DNA of 64,000 nt from Saccharum officinarum. Its lineage: Eukaryota; Streptophyta; Magnoliopsida; Poales; Poaceae. The notes beneath the pieces are model-generated. The model saw only the letters and a program-made list of their open reading frames with translations. It was not told the DNA's origin and searched no databases. The first letter of the stretch is position 1. Each line of letters begins with the position of its first letter. Where the stretch lies: contig CM036160.1 in assembly GCA_020631735.1 (NCBI GenBank), forward strand, positions 5,502,407 through 5,566,406. Reading direction: 5' to 3'. Both the position numbers and the translations under genes were made by a program. This document shows positions 1 to 9,451 of this stretch, in pieces.

Positions 1-178
1 TAGACTCAACCCTAAGATACTTGAAAACTGTGGGAAAAGGATGGGTCCCCTCCCCTTCTTTCTTCGGCAGACGCGCAAGATAGGAAGAAGAAGAGGGGCC
101 CTAGGCACGACGGCGGCGGCGCCGAAGCGAGGAGCAGTTGGTGGCGGTGGCTCTACCCTAGGCGGCGGCCAGTAAATA

Positions 179-212
179 TTTGTTGTTGTTGTTGTTGTTG
201 TTGTTATTATTA
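179..212. repeat. TTG/TAT trinucleotide microsatellite
   Basis: A run of TGT/TTG triplets passes into TAT triplets. It sits at the left edge of the duplicated A-rich block that follows, and a shorter degenerate version (ttgttattgttatg) recurs at about 430, at the start of the second copy. Confidence 0.9.
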
Positions 213-645
213 TGAAATCATCAACGCTTGAAGAAAAAAAATGGAAAATAGAAGGAAAAAAAGCACACGTGTGACTGAAAAAGAAAATATGAACAGAAGA
301 GGAAAAAACATGGAAGAAAAATACCGTGTCAACAAAAAGAAAAAAAAGACACGAGAGAAAACTGCATGACCCAAAGAGAACAAAGGAAAAATTACGTAAC
401 TCGGCCTACACGAAGTCGTCGTCCTTGTCGTTGTTATTGTTATGATGAAACCATTAGCGCTTGAAGAAAAAATGAAAAAAAAACAAGAAAAAAAGCACAT
501 GCGTGACCAGAAAAGAAAAATACAAATGAAAGAGAAGATAAACATGGAAGAAAAATACCGCGAGAACAAAAAAAAGAGACGAGAGGAAAATGCATGACCC
601 AAAGAGATCGAATGAAAAATTAGGTAGCTGGGCCCACACGATACA
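198..645. repeat. Two-copy tandem duplication, period about 230 bp
   Basis: The block starting near 198 recurs near 428. Shared anchors are 'gcttgaagaaaaa' at 226 and 459, 'catggaagaaaaatacc' near 310 and 545, and 'catgacccaaagag' at 365 and 593. Spacing between anchors is 228-233 bp, so the copies differ by small indels. Both are purine-rich on the plus strand, which creates Phe/Ser-rich reading frames on the minus strand that I do not regard as genes. Confidence 0.85.
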
Positions 646-1132
646 AAGTCTGGGTCACTGATGAAACAGGGGAGGAATTGAAGGCAAAGGTATCATGGAA
701 AAAGTAAAATATGATTAGTAGGGTCCACAGACAAGAATTCTTCTGCTATTGGCTTCTTCGATACAGGTGAGTCTTGTTTGGATGCCACAACTTCCAGGAG
801 CTCGTGACAAGTTTGAGGCACGCAGGATTTCCTACTGGAGTATTTCCAGCATCGTTACAGCTGTTGCCTTGTTCTGTTCACTCTGTGCTCTATATATATT
901 TAATTAACTTTTTTTTATTCTGTGATATGGCCATATACTAAGTTACAAATGCTACATTGGGAGTAACACCGGGTGAGGTAAGGCTGCGAGAGTTGCTTAG
1001 ATATAAATGACATCACCTAATGATAACCTCGAAGCTGGCGGAGCATTCGAGGAAAAGGTGTGTTGAACTACAGAAACCCATGCTGACGCACCAAATGACA
1101 TCTTTACGGTCTACATCTTCTTTTACAAGCTG
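646..1132. other. Upstream flank of the first resistance-like gene
   Basis: No coding potential or transposon hallmark was recognised. A 'tatatatatt' stretch lies near 891. The sequence leads into a better placed TATA-like motif at 1133. Confidence 0.5.
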
Positions 1133-1140
1133 TATATAAA
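1133..1140 (+). promoter_or_regulatory. Candidate TATA box of the NB-ARC-like gene
   Basis: 'tatataaa' lies about 100 bp upstream of the preferred ATG at 1237. Transcription starting about 30 bp downstream would begin after the upstream in-frame ATG at 1150, which favours 1237 as the translation start. There is no transcript evidence, only position and motif. Confidence 0.35.
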
Positions 1141-1236
1141 TCCTGCTGTATGGTGGTTCCAGATGGTGAGATCCACTTTGTCTTTTGGATTGTGAGAACC
1201 ATGCACTTTTATTTGGGTACGTTGTTAGCTACCGAA

Positions 1237-2703
1237 ATGGAGGCAATCGTTGCTGCAATTGCTTCTGACATTACCAACAGATCAATTTCATATGTCATTA
1301 GAAAATACTCAGAGATGACAGGACCAAAGGAGGACGACTTGAGGCTGAAAGATCTGCAGCGGCTACTAGACCGGGTTCAAGTCATCGTCAACGAGGCAGA
1401 GGCGCGGGTCATCACAAACCGAGCAATGGTACATCTGCTCAACATCATGAGAAAGGAGATGTACAGAGGCTATTTCACCATGGACAGCTTGAGGAGCCAA
1501 GCCAACAACAAGGCCAAAGATCATGATGTGAGTCACTCTTTTGCCCCATCCCATTACAAACCAGCCAAGCGTCGCCATTTCTCTAATGATGGTGTCAATT
1601 GGAATAAAGAGCTGCAGCAAGTGATTCATAACTTAAGTAACATCATTGCTGATGCGAAAGAGTTTCTTGTATTTCTGGAGAACTATCCTCCACTGTACCG
1701 CCAACCTTATGACATGCATCTGTTTATTGGCAAGTGCATGTTTGGTCGCCAAATGGAAGTGGAAAGGATAATGGATTTCTTGATGCAGACTGCGCATCCA
1801 AGTATGAGAAGTGTGGGTGTTCTACCAATAGTTGGGCCGGGATATGTTGGAAAGTGCACACTAGTTGCACATGTCTACAATGATGCAAGAGTGCGCAACC
1901 ACTTTTCTCAAATTGTGATAATCAATGGAGATAAAATTAGTGATGACGCTTTAGCCAGTTTGGAGCATGGATGTGTTATTAAATATCAAAACAATGCCTT
2001 GGCGGGTGAAAATGATAGAGTGCTGGCTGTGATTGAGTTCTCAGAGAATGTAGATAAGGTTCCTTGGAATAGCTTTTACTTATCCTTTCTTCGGTGCCTT
2101 GCAAGTGGTAGTAAGATAATAATCACAAGTAATTCGGGCAAAATAAAAAAGTTTGGAACCACACAAGCTCTTGTGTTAAATTTTCTACCACAAGAGGCGT
2201 TTTGGTACTTCTTCAAGGTTCTTACTTTCGGAAGTGCAGATTCCAAATATCACCCGAAACTAGAGTCAATTGCTATGACGATGGCTAGAGAAATGGGTGG
2301 ATCATTCATAGCTGCAAACTTCATTTCATCCCTTCTAAGGAGAAATCTTAGCGCCCAACATTGGGGCAGGTGCCTTGCAGCTTTCAGGGTAAATATACAA
2401 AGAAATGTATCTGTGTTTGGGGAGCACCCATGCAATCTTCTGCAGAAACATAAACATGCACGTTATCAGATTAATGAAGATAAGTATATGGTTAGCGATC
2501 AGTACCATGCATATCTTTCTACAGATGATGTCCCAAAGATAACAATGTATGACATTGTGGTTGGAAATGTAAATTGTGAAGGCTCATTTGAGATCCTTGC
2601 ATGGAAGTCACACATTCTACCATATAAGTCATACACCATCAATTGTATGATTCATGAGGAACAACGCATTAAGAGGAAAAATTATATAGAGGGTTATTGT
2701 TGA
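1237..2703 (+). CDS. Rx-N / NB-ARC-like resistance protein without LRRs
   Basis: A single uninterrupted frame of 488 codons. The frame is open from an ATG at 1150, but the one at 1237 (MEAIVAAIAS) looks like a normal Rx-N start. Residues about 1-150 look like an Rx-type coiled-coil domain. An FGRQ motif near residue 170 precedes the NB subdomain. The P-loop near residues 200-208 reads GPGYVGKCT: the Lys is kept, but the usual fourth Gly is Tyr and the residue after Lys is Cys. An RNBS-B-like KIIITSNS lies near 293, and a GLPL-region equivalent ends with 'AQHWGRC'. No MHD motif or leucine-rich repeats follow; the C-terminus (about 130 residues) is unlike known domains but is shared with the minus-strand fragment at 25422-26279. 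Full NLRs are 800-1200 aa, so this is either a short subfamily or a truncated copy. Nucleotide-switch function is doubtful given the P-loop. Confidence 0.75.
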   Translation: MEAIVAAIASDITNRSISYVIRKYSEMTGPKEDDLRLKDLQRLLDRVQVIVNEAEARVITNRAMVHLLNIMRKEMYRGYFTMDSLRSQANNKAKDHDVSHSFAPSHYKPAKRRHFSNDGVNWNKELQQVIHNLSNIIADAKEFLVFLENYPPLYRQPYDMHLFIGKCMFGRQMEVERIMDFLMQTAHPSMRSVGVLPIVGPGYVGKCTLVAHVYNDARVRNHFSQIVIINGDKISDDALASLEHGCVIKYQNNALAGENDRVLAVIEFSENVDKVPWNSFYLSFLRCLASGSKIIITSNSGKIKKFGTTQALVLNFLPQEAFWYFFKVLTFGSADSKYHPKLESIAMTMAREMGGSFIAANFISSLLRRNLSAQHWGRCLAAFRVNIQRNVSVFGEHPCNLLQKHKHARYQINEDKYMVSDQYHAYLSTDDVPKITMYDIVVGNVNCEGSFEILAWKSHILPYKSYTINCMIHEEQRIKRKNYIEGYC

Positions 2704-3073
2704 CTGTTTATGACATCTACTGCCTGTAATCCTAACATTAAGCTTTATTTGGTTCTTGGATTTTTCTTGTAATTCTTGACCTGCGAATGTGCATTCCATG
2801 TATATCATGTTTTCCCTGCCTAAAGAAACTGACTCAATCAGGTCTGATCATGTATACACTTATTAATCACTTCAATTAGCAGCAACATGGGTGCAGAATG
2901 GAGTACCTTAAAAGCAATCATAGTAATAAACTAATAACTCATGCTAAAGAATTCAAATGCTCCTGGTTCCGGTAGTTGTTCCTTGTTGCAAACTATGCAT
3001 TTATAAAGGAAAGTTCAACAACATTCATTTCGTATTTCATTCTCAGAAGTGAAGTACTCTTCAGTTTATTCAC
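2704..3073. other. 3' flank of the NB-ARC-like gene
   Basis: AT-rich sequence with no recognisable coding potential, probably 3' UTR and spacer up to the Copia LTR at 3074. Several AATAAA-like stretches are possible polyadenylation signals, but none is singled out by context. Confidence 0.4.
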
Positions 3074-3187
3074 TGTTGGAGTATTAGGCCCATGAGGCAC
3101 ATGTATGCCCATGAGGCCCATGTATGCAACTATACAACCACCCTTTAGGGTTGGCCCAGTGAAGCAATAGAGACAGACAGTTCAACA
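3074..3187 (+). repeat. 5' LTR of Copia-1 (114 bp)
   Basis: It begins TGTTGGAGTATTAGG and ends TTCAACA, so it has the TG...CA ends and the short TGTTGRA/TTCAACA inverted termini typical of Copia. A primer-binding site follows directly. The LTR is unusually short. Confidence 0.7.
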
Positions 3188-3199
3188 TGGCATCAGTAC
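3188..3199 (+). other. Primer-binding site of Copia-1
   Basis: 'tggcatcagtac' abuts the LTR end. It resembles the initiator-methionine tRNA site (TGGTATCAGAGC), with substitutions. Confidence 0.6.
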
Positions 3200-3337
3200 A
3201 CTAGGTTTTCCTCCTCTCCCTGCCTGATCCGTTCCAGGCGCCGCCGCCGCCACCGGTAGGCGCGCCACCATGGCCAGCTAGCAACCTCCCCCTCCTCCCC
3301 ACTATTTCCATTCCTTCCCTCCCCTTCCTTCCTCGTC

Positions 3338-4443
3338 GTGGATGCATGCCGTCGCGCGGCCCTCTGCCGCCGCCCGGAGCTCGCCCAGCGCTGCCGTCGC
3401 CATGGCCACGGGCGCGGGGGGCCCGGCCGCGGGCGCGGGCGTGGGTGGCCCTGGCGCGGGCGTGGCCGCCGCCGCCATCGGGGTGCGCGCGGGCGGCTCG
3501 CTCGCGGGCACGGGTGGGGGCGCAGAGGCCCCGCCGGGCTAGGGATGGAACCCTCAGCCCGTCCTCCCCCCTTTGCCATCGCTGCGGACACCAGCACCCT
3601 CACTGCCGCCGCTGCTGCTCTGGCCGCAGGTGGGGGGCTGGTTCAGGGCCCCTCTCCCTTCGCCGCACTGCCACCGCGCCTCGACTCCGCTGTAGTCACA
3701 GCTACGCTCGCCTCCGCCCGGGCAGCGGCCACAGAGGGCCAGGCCCGTGTCCGCGCAGCTGCCCTCGCTTGGGAGCGCGAGCGGGATGCTGCTGACGCGC
3801 TGGCCCGCCAGATCACCGAGGCGGAGCAGCTCCTCATCCCTCCGACCTACCACGATGTTGGGGCCACCTCCTCCGGCTTGACGGGCCACCGCACCTCCAC
3901 CACCGCGGTCATCTGGCACGATCCGACCGATCCCCTCGAGGCGCAGCTTCACTACTAGGCTGGGGGGGTTCAGAACATCCGGCTACTCGTCCCAGTCGTC
4001 CTCGACCCAGAGTCGCCCTCCTATGCCTGCTGGCGGGACATGGTTCTCCTCACCCTCTGCCACTACGCCCTCGACGACCACGTCCTCATCGATGCCTCGA
4101 CCGCGGTCCAGACTCCTTCGTGGCTGCGCCTCGACAGCATCGTACTCTCCTGGATCCTCGGGATGATCTCCCTTGACCTCCACGTCCTCGTCCGCAACAC
4201 CACCGACGCTCGCCAGGCCTGGCTGGCACTCGAGGCCCAGTTTCTGGGCAATGCCGAGGCCCGAGCTCTGTGGCTCGATGCAAGCTTCCGCACCTTCGTG
4301 CAGGGTGACCTTGCTGTTGGAGAGTTCTGCCGCAAGATGAAGACCATGGCAGACTCCCTCAGCGACCTGGGCTGGCCCGTGGAGGATCGCATCCTCGTCC
4401 TCAACGTCCTTCGTGGGCTCAGCGACCGCTACGCACACCTCTG
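3338..4443 (+). pseudogene. Copia-1 gag remnant
   Basis: An Ala/Gly/Pro-rich N-terminal part (3338-3958) ends in a stop. A second frame, 4040-4444, carries a UBN2-type gag core with recognisable pieces such as 'TDARQAWLALEAQFLGN' and 'VLRGLSDRY'. The zinc knuckle expected downstream is not clear; 4505-4950 is a Gly/Pro-rich, frame-broken stretch. Not functional as it stands. Confidence 0.7.
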
Positions 4444-4952
4444 AACGTGGATCACCCGACAGCGGCCATTCCCGACCTTCCTGCAGGTCCTGGATGACCT
4501 TGTCATGGAGGAGCTCTCTCAGGGCATCCAGCTGGGGTCCGCCACCGCGCTGGGGCCTCTCTTCGCTTTAGGTTCCTCGGCCTCCTCGACTGCACTTGCT
4601 GCTACTCCATCGCCGCGTCCGACTGCTACGCCACTGTCGTCTGTTCTGGGTCCCCTTTCCCCTGGGCCATGGTGGTCGCCGTCGCGGTCGTGGTGGGGGA
4701 CGTGGCGGGGGTGGTGGTGGGGGGGCTGGCCGTGGGGGCAACCCGGCTCCGCAGTCGCCACGGGGTGCTCCCTGGCCCTCCTTCCACAACCCCTAGTCTA
4801 GGCGCATCTCCATGTGGCCCTTCCAGGCTCCAGGTGGTGAGCCTCGCCCGCCGGCCGCCATGTTCGCTGGTGCTCCTCCAGGGCTCTACCCAGTGTCCCC
4901 ATGGGCCACACCTTCCGGTGCCTTGCCCGGCTCCGGTTGGAACTAGGAGGCC

Positions 4953-6925
4953 TTGGCGCGCTCCTTCAGCACTATGGGCCTGACACCTCCAGTCGGCCCA
5001 GAGTGGATCGCCGACTCGGGTGCTACTTACTACACCACCCCGGACCCTGGTATACTCTTATCCGTTCACCCTCCTTCTTCCTCCCACCCTTCATCCATCA
5101 TGGTCGTCAATGGCTCGTGTCTTCCTGTCACGTCTGTGGGTGCCACCAGCATTCATGGCTCTTTTCGTCTTCCTGATGTTCTTGTTGCACCTTCTATGGT
5201 TCACAACCTTCTTTCAATTCGTTGTTTTACAGCTGACAATTCTTGTTCTGTGGAGTTTGACTCTTCTGGTCTTACTGAGGATTTGGCTTCCCGGCGTCCT
5301 CTGCTCTGATGTGACAGCACATGGCCCCTTTATACTCTTCGCTTTCCGACGTCTGCCTCGTCTTCCACCACTACTTCCTCGCCCGTTTTGTCAGCTGCCT
5401 TCGCCACCAATACTTCCTCCACTACTTGGCACCGGTGCCTCGGCCATCCTGGACGTGATGCCTTGACACAGGTTAGTCATAGTTCCGACATTCATTGTAC
5501 TCGGGCTCATGATGAGCATTTGTGTCATGTGTGCCAACTGGACCGTCATGTTCGTCTTCCTTTTTATAGTTCTTCTTCACATGCGGCTCGTATTTTTGAT
5601 CTTATACATTGCGACCTATGGACATCTTCTGTCATTAGCATTTCTGGCTATAAGTATTATCTAGTGGTGGTTGATGATTTCTCTCATTATTCATAGACTT
5701 TTCCCTTACGTGCGAAGTCTGATGCATTCTCCGCGATTCTTCACTTTTTCGCTTGGGTGTCCACTCAGTTTGGTCTTACCATCAAGGCCATCCAGTGTGA
5801 CAATGGCCGTGAGTTTGATAACTCCACCTCTCGTGTTTTCTTCCTCTCTCACGGTGTCCAGTTGCGCATGTCTTGCCCATACACCTCCTCTCAGAACGGC
5901 AAGGCTGAGCGCATGATTCGCACCACCAACGACACCATGCACACGCTTTTGCTTCAGGCCTCACTCCCTGCTCGCTTCTGGGCTGAGAGTCTGCACACCT
6001 CCACCTATCTCCTTAACCGCCTTCCTTCCGCTGCCTGTCTAGCTCCCACACCACACCACGCTCTTTTCGGTACCCCTTCTCGGTACGATCACCTTCAAGT
6101 CTTTAGGTGTGCGTGTTACCCGAACACCACCGCCACTCGCTCCTGGCCCGTACATCAGCTGGACATCAAGAATACTTTCCTGCATGGTCTTCTCACTAAG
6201 ACGGTTTAATGCAGTCAGCCAGCGGGGTTTGTTGACTCTTCTCGTCCTAACATGGTCTGCCGGCTCAACAAGTCTCTCTACGGCCTCAAGCAGGCCCCTC
6301 GGGCGTGGAACAATCGGTTTGCTGCCTTCCTACTGACGCTGGGCTTTGTGGAGGCCAAGTCAGATACGTCCCTGTTTATCTATCACCATGGAGCTGAGAC
6401 TACGTACCTATTACTCTATGTTGATGACATTGTCCTCACCGCCTCCAGCGAGTCTCTCCTCCGCCGCACATTACCTCTCTTTAGTAGGAGTTTGCTATGA
6501 AGGATCTAGGTGTGCTCCACCACTTCCTTGGGGTCACTGTTGAGCCTCATCCAGCCGAGCTACTTCTTTACCAGCGGCAGTATACTCTGGATATCCTCGA
6601 GTGGGCCGGGATGACAGACTGCAACGCCTGCTCTACTCCAGTTGACACACAGGGCAAGCTGTTAGAGGCCGAGGGTGCCCCAGTGATAGATCCCACTATG
6701 TACCGGAGTCTTATTGGTGCCTTTCAGTACCTCACCTTCACCCGGCCGGACATCACCTATGCAGTTCAGCAGCTATGTCTCCATATGCATGATCCGCGGG
6801 AGCCCCATCTCACTGCTCTCAAGCGTCTCCTCCGCTACCTCCGCGGCACTGTCGACCTGCTCCTTCACCGGCGGTCTTCCTCCACCGAGATGGTTGTCTA
6901 CACTGACGCCGACTGGGCCGGCTGA
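4953..6925 (+). pseudogene. Copia-1 pol remnant (PR-INT-RT-RNaseH)
   Basis: Protease motif WIADSGAT lies near 5008. The pre-integrase zinc region (WHRCLGHPG, HVCQLDRH) is at 5388-5696. The integrase has an HCDLW aspartate and a CDNGREF aspartate, and 'KAERMIRTTND' carries the Glu at about 5905. The frame then jumps near 6150 from integrase to 'QLDIKNTFLHG' of the RT, losing roughly 250 codons. YVDDIVLTASS is the RT catalytic box near 6420. The RNase H segment 'VVYTDADWAG' ends at a stop at 6923. Several stops and frame changes make it inactive. Confidence 0.85.
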
Positions 6926-7225
6926 CCGGACACTCGGCGCTCCACCTCTAGCTACGCTGTCTTCTTGGGTGGCAACCTGGTGTCCTGGTCGTCCAAGCAC
7001 CAGCAGGTGGTTTTGTGGTCATCTAAGTGAATAATGTATGCATTGTGTCTGCAGCTCACAGAAACTTGGAATTTTAAATAGCTAGCATATGCTACTTTAA
7101 TGTTTCCTTTCACCATATAGGTATAAGGGAATCCTTTTCTTGCAGGTGAAAAGGATCAAAATGCTTCTGCAGGACAAGACACTTTTCAGCTAGATTAGGT
7201 AAAAAATATTCATCAATCATATGCC

Positions 7226-7347
7226 TACTTTAATTACCTTTCCTCACTTAATAGAAGCATGCATATGCCTACAGTTGATTATTTTTCACATGCTTTGCTA
7301 CTTTAATTACCTTTCCTCACTTAATAGAAGCATGCATATGCCTACAG
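7226..7347. repeat. 73-bp tandem duplication
   Basis: A 49-bp segment beginning 'tactttaattacctttcctc' at 7226 recurs almost exactly at 7299, giving a period of 73 bp. Confidence 0.9.
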
Positions 7348-8407
7348 AAGCAAATTTTGCTACTTGTACAGAATGTGGGAAAGGGGAAGCATTGTCTTTA
7401 CTTATATTTGCTTGAGCTCTAATTGTCAACCTCAGATTTGTACTGAATAGCATATAGAGTGACTTTGCTGCAAATTTGGATCTGAATGCCATCTAATTTT
7501 AAATTAGGAATTAGGATGTGCAGCAACAAGTAACTTGATGGTCACTTGTTTGATTGTATCATTCGTTAATGTTTTCTTTCTTTACAAGATATATTTATTT
7601 GCAGCCCTTAAATAATGGATATATTTTCTCATATAGGCAGCACGTGTGTTGTACTGATGGATAGGATTGGAGAATAAGAATAAGAAGCAAAGTTGCCGCG
7701 CTTATCCAAGCCATCTTCTCCATGTTACTGCAGTTTGGGTTCAGGTTCGTGTTCACTGGAGCTCTTATCGAGAAACACCAGTCGCTGTAGAAATTGAAGG
7801 ATTGGAGAAGGAGAAAACTGAAGTTACAATCATCTTGAGATGCCCTGGTTATAGCATAACCTTGCTTGTTGCATTTTTTACATGGCTACAGATTTGTTGA
7901 TTTCCATCGATCTATTTCCATGAACACTGTGATTCATTGTTAACCATAAAAGAAGTTTGCAACATCGATATGTTCTTGGGATTTCTATCTCAATTTATTT
8001 TCACATGGTTACAACCTTGCTGATTGTATTTTTACATGAACTATTCTGATTTTCATACATGCTAGTAATCGATCCTTTTGTTCTATTTTCTCATGTAGGT
8101 ATGCAACCATCAAATGTATGACTTAGGCCAAAAGATAGTGTGGTGGGAGGGCTTGACACATGAGTTAGTAATACTCCTACCACTTTGGAAACTATTAGTG
8201 ACTTGTGTTTGTGTTATGATGTATGGACTTGAATGTAAGGATGAATGATAAATGCACTTGTAATATTCGTATGGATGTTTTACGTCAATATAATGGTTGG
8301 GGACCATAATAAAATGTCTATATGCATGTCATCACGTGTCAATTGAATATAGTGACTAGAATATTAGAATATATTGATTACTGTAATTATTTTTTATTGC
8401 TAGCATA
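7348..8407. other. Non-coding spacer with AT-rich repeats
   Basis: AT-rich sequence with dispersed similar phrases ('catggttaca', 'tgattgtattttt') near 7880 and 8010. A 77-codon open frame at 7667-7900 has no family resemblance. It could be the interior of the transposon whose hairpin array follows. Confidence 0.4.
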
Positions 8408-8635
8408 GATTTCCTTGGGGGCTGTGGCCCTCAAGGAAATCAGAATTAACTTGGTGGTTAATGACACTCAAGGAAAACTATAATTTCCTTGGAGGTGAAG
8501 AGCAGCCAAGGAAACAACAATTACCTTGGTAGTCTAGTGTTTCCTTGGAGGTTGTCGATCCTCAAGAAAATTAATTTATTTGGCGGCTGCTGACCCTCAA
8601 GAAAACTTTTTTCCTTGCGGTTGCAACATTTCCTT
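8408..8635. repeat. Array of about 30-bp hairpin modules (CACTA-like subterminal)
   Basis: At least five imperfect modules with arms of the type 'tttccttggnggct' and 'ccctcaaggaaa' follow one another: at 8410 (ggctgtggccctcaaggaa), near 8450, 8482, 8540 and 8580. Arrays of short inverted modules are typical subterminal regions of grass CACTA elements, but no CACTA terminus was identified here. Confidence 0.5.
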
Positions 8636-9108
8636 GGCCCTTCAGCAAAAAAATATTTATGGAGATATCACTATGACCAGACTTAATTTGCAATTTTGTG
8701 TATTAAACAGCCCTTTTCACTGGCAGTCTGACAGCAGTCCGTTGGACCAAATTTACACGGCATCAAGCAATTGGGGAGAACATGGAAAAGTGAGGGGTGA
8801 GAGAAAATGCTAGTCAGTTGATCGAGCATCGGTCATCAGACTACTGTGGCATGGAAATGAACTGACAAAGACTCGCATATACTGCCGGGTGGATGGAATA
8901 TTTTTAGGGCCGTTCCGGCTCCGGCTCTGCTGCTACACAGGCTGTATTTCACCTTTTTTTTTCTGGTCGTTGTTTGTTACCACACCATTCTCCATTTGAT
9001 TTTCCACTTGACTTAAGTGCAGTCTTCCACTTTTGTCCACTTAATCCCTGTTGGCCTACTGTATTCAAACATGGGACGAAGTAGCTAGAGATTCTCATCG
9101 TTGAAGAA

Positions 9109-9295
9109 GACTTGACAAGATTTTCCTTTGCAGAGACCATCAGCCACACAACCCCTCAGCCATCGCTGTCAGGCCTGTCTGCCACTTTCCTCCCTCAAAG
9201 CCTTGGACAGCACTGTCTTCTCTTTAAGTTCTCATCTTACCACGCTGAGGGGTTGTGTGGCTGATGGTCTCTGCAAAGGAAAATCTTGTCAAGTC
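9109..9295. repeat. Perfect 52-bp inverted repeat with 83-bp loop
   Basis: Arm 9109-9160 is the exact reverse complement of 9244-9295. The arms carry 'cagagaccatcagccacaca' and its complement. Homology stops abruptly on both sides. The right arm overlaps the first codons of the predicted uORF of the downstream gene, so a leader transcript spanning both arms could fold into a long perfect hairpin. Confidence 0.95.
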
Positions 9296-9451
9296 CATGC
9301 AATTCAATCAAAGGTAGGTTCTTCCTCCCATTAAGCTAAATCATTGCCTTTGATCCAGAGTTCATGTATCTAATATATCATCAATATTGTTATATATATG
9401 TTGAATATCCTGCTGAACAGGGAAGGGATATTCCAGATGCCTGAAACCTAA
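9264..9451 (+). promoter_or_regulatory. Predicted spliced 26-codon uORF, stop overlapping the main ATG
   Basis: An ATG at 9264 opens a frame (MVSAKENLVK...) that crosses the predicted intron 9314-9420 in frame and ends with TAA at 9449-9451. The last base of that stop is the first base of the main ATG (TAATGG). This overlap suits termination-reinitiation control. The prediction depends on the intron being spliced; unspliced, the frame ends near 9334. Confidence 0.4.
9314..9420 (+). other. Predicted 107-bp leader intron
   Basis: The donor is AAG|GTAGGT and the acceptor is TGCTGAACAG|G. The interior is AT-rich with a T-rich 3' half. It lies between the inverted repeat and the start codon at 9451. 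Confidence 0.5.

Larger units (their letters stand above)
3074..7030 (+). mobile_element. Copia-1: degenerate Ty1/copia element, 3' end missing
   Basis: The order is a short 5' LTR, primer-binding site, gag, protease, pre-integrase zinc region, integrase, reverse transcriptase and part of RNase H, which is the Copia order. Coding is split over many frames. A large deletion joins the integrase directly to the start of the RT palm near 6150. The element stops inside RNase H at about 7025, and no second copy of the LTR is visible downstream. GC content is high through gag. Confidence 0.85.

Noticed and set aside
210..639. Two Phe/Ser-rich open frames on the minus strand
   Set aside because: They are the complement of a purine-rich tandem duplication; composition explains the openness and the hydrophobic residues.
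3302..4801. Multiple long overlapping frames on both strands in the Copia-1 gag region
   Set aside because: High GC removes stop codons in all frames. Only the frames with gag motifs were kept.
7667..7900. 77-codon plus-strand frame
   Set aside because: No recognisable motif, AT-rich setting, next to a hairpin array; not enough to call a gene.
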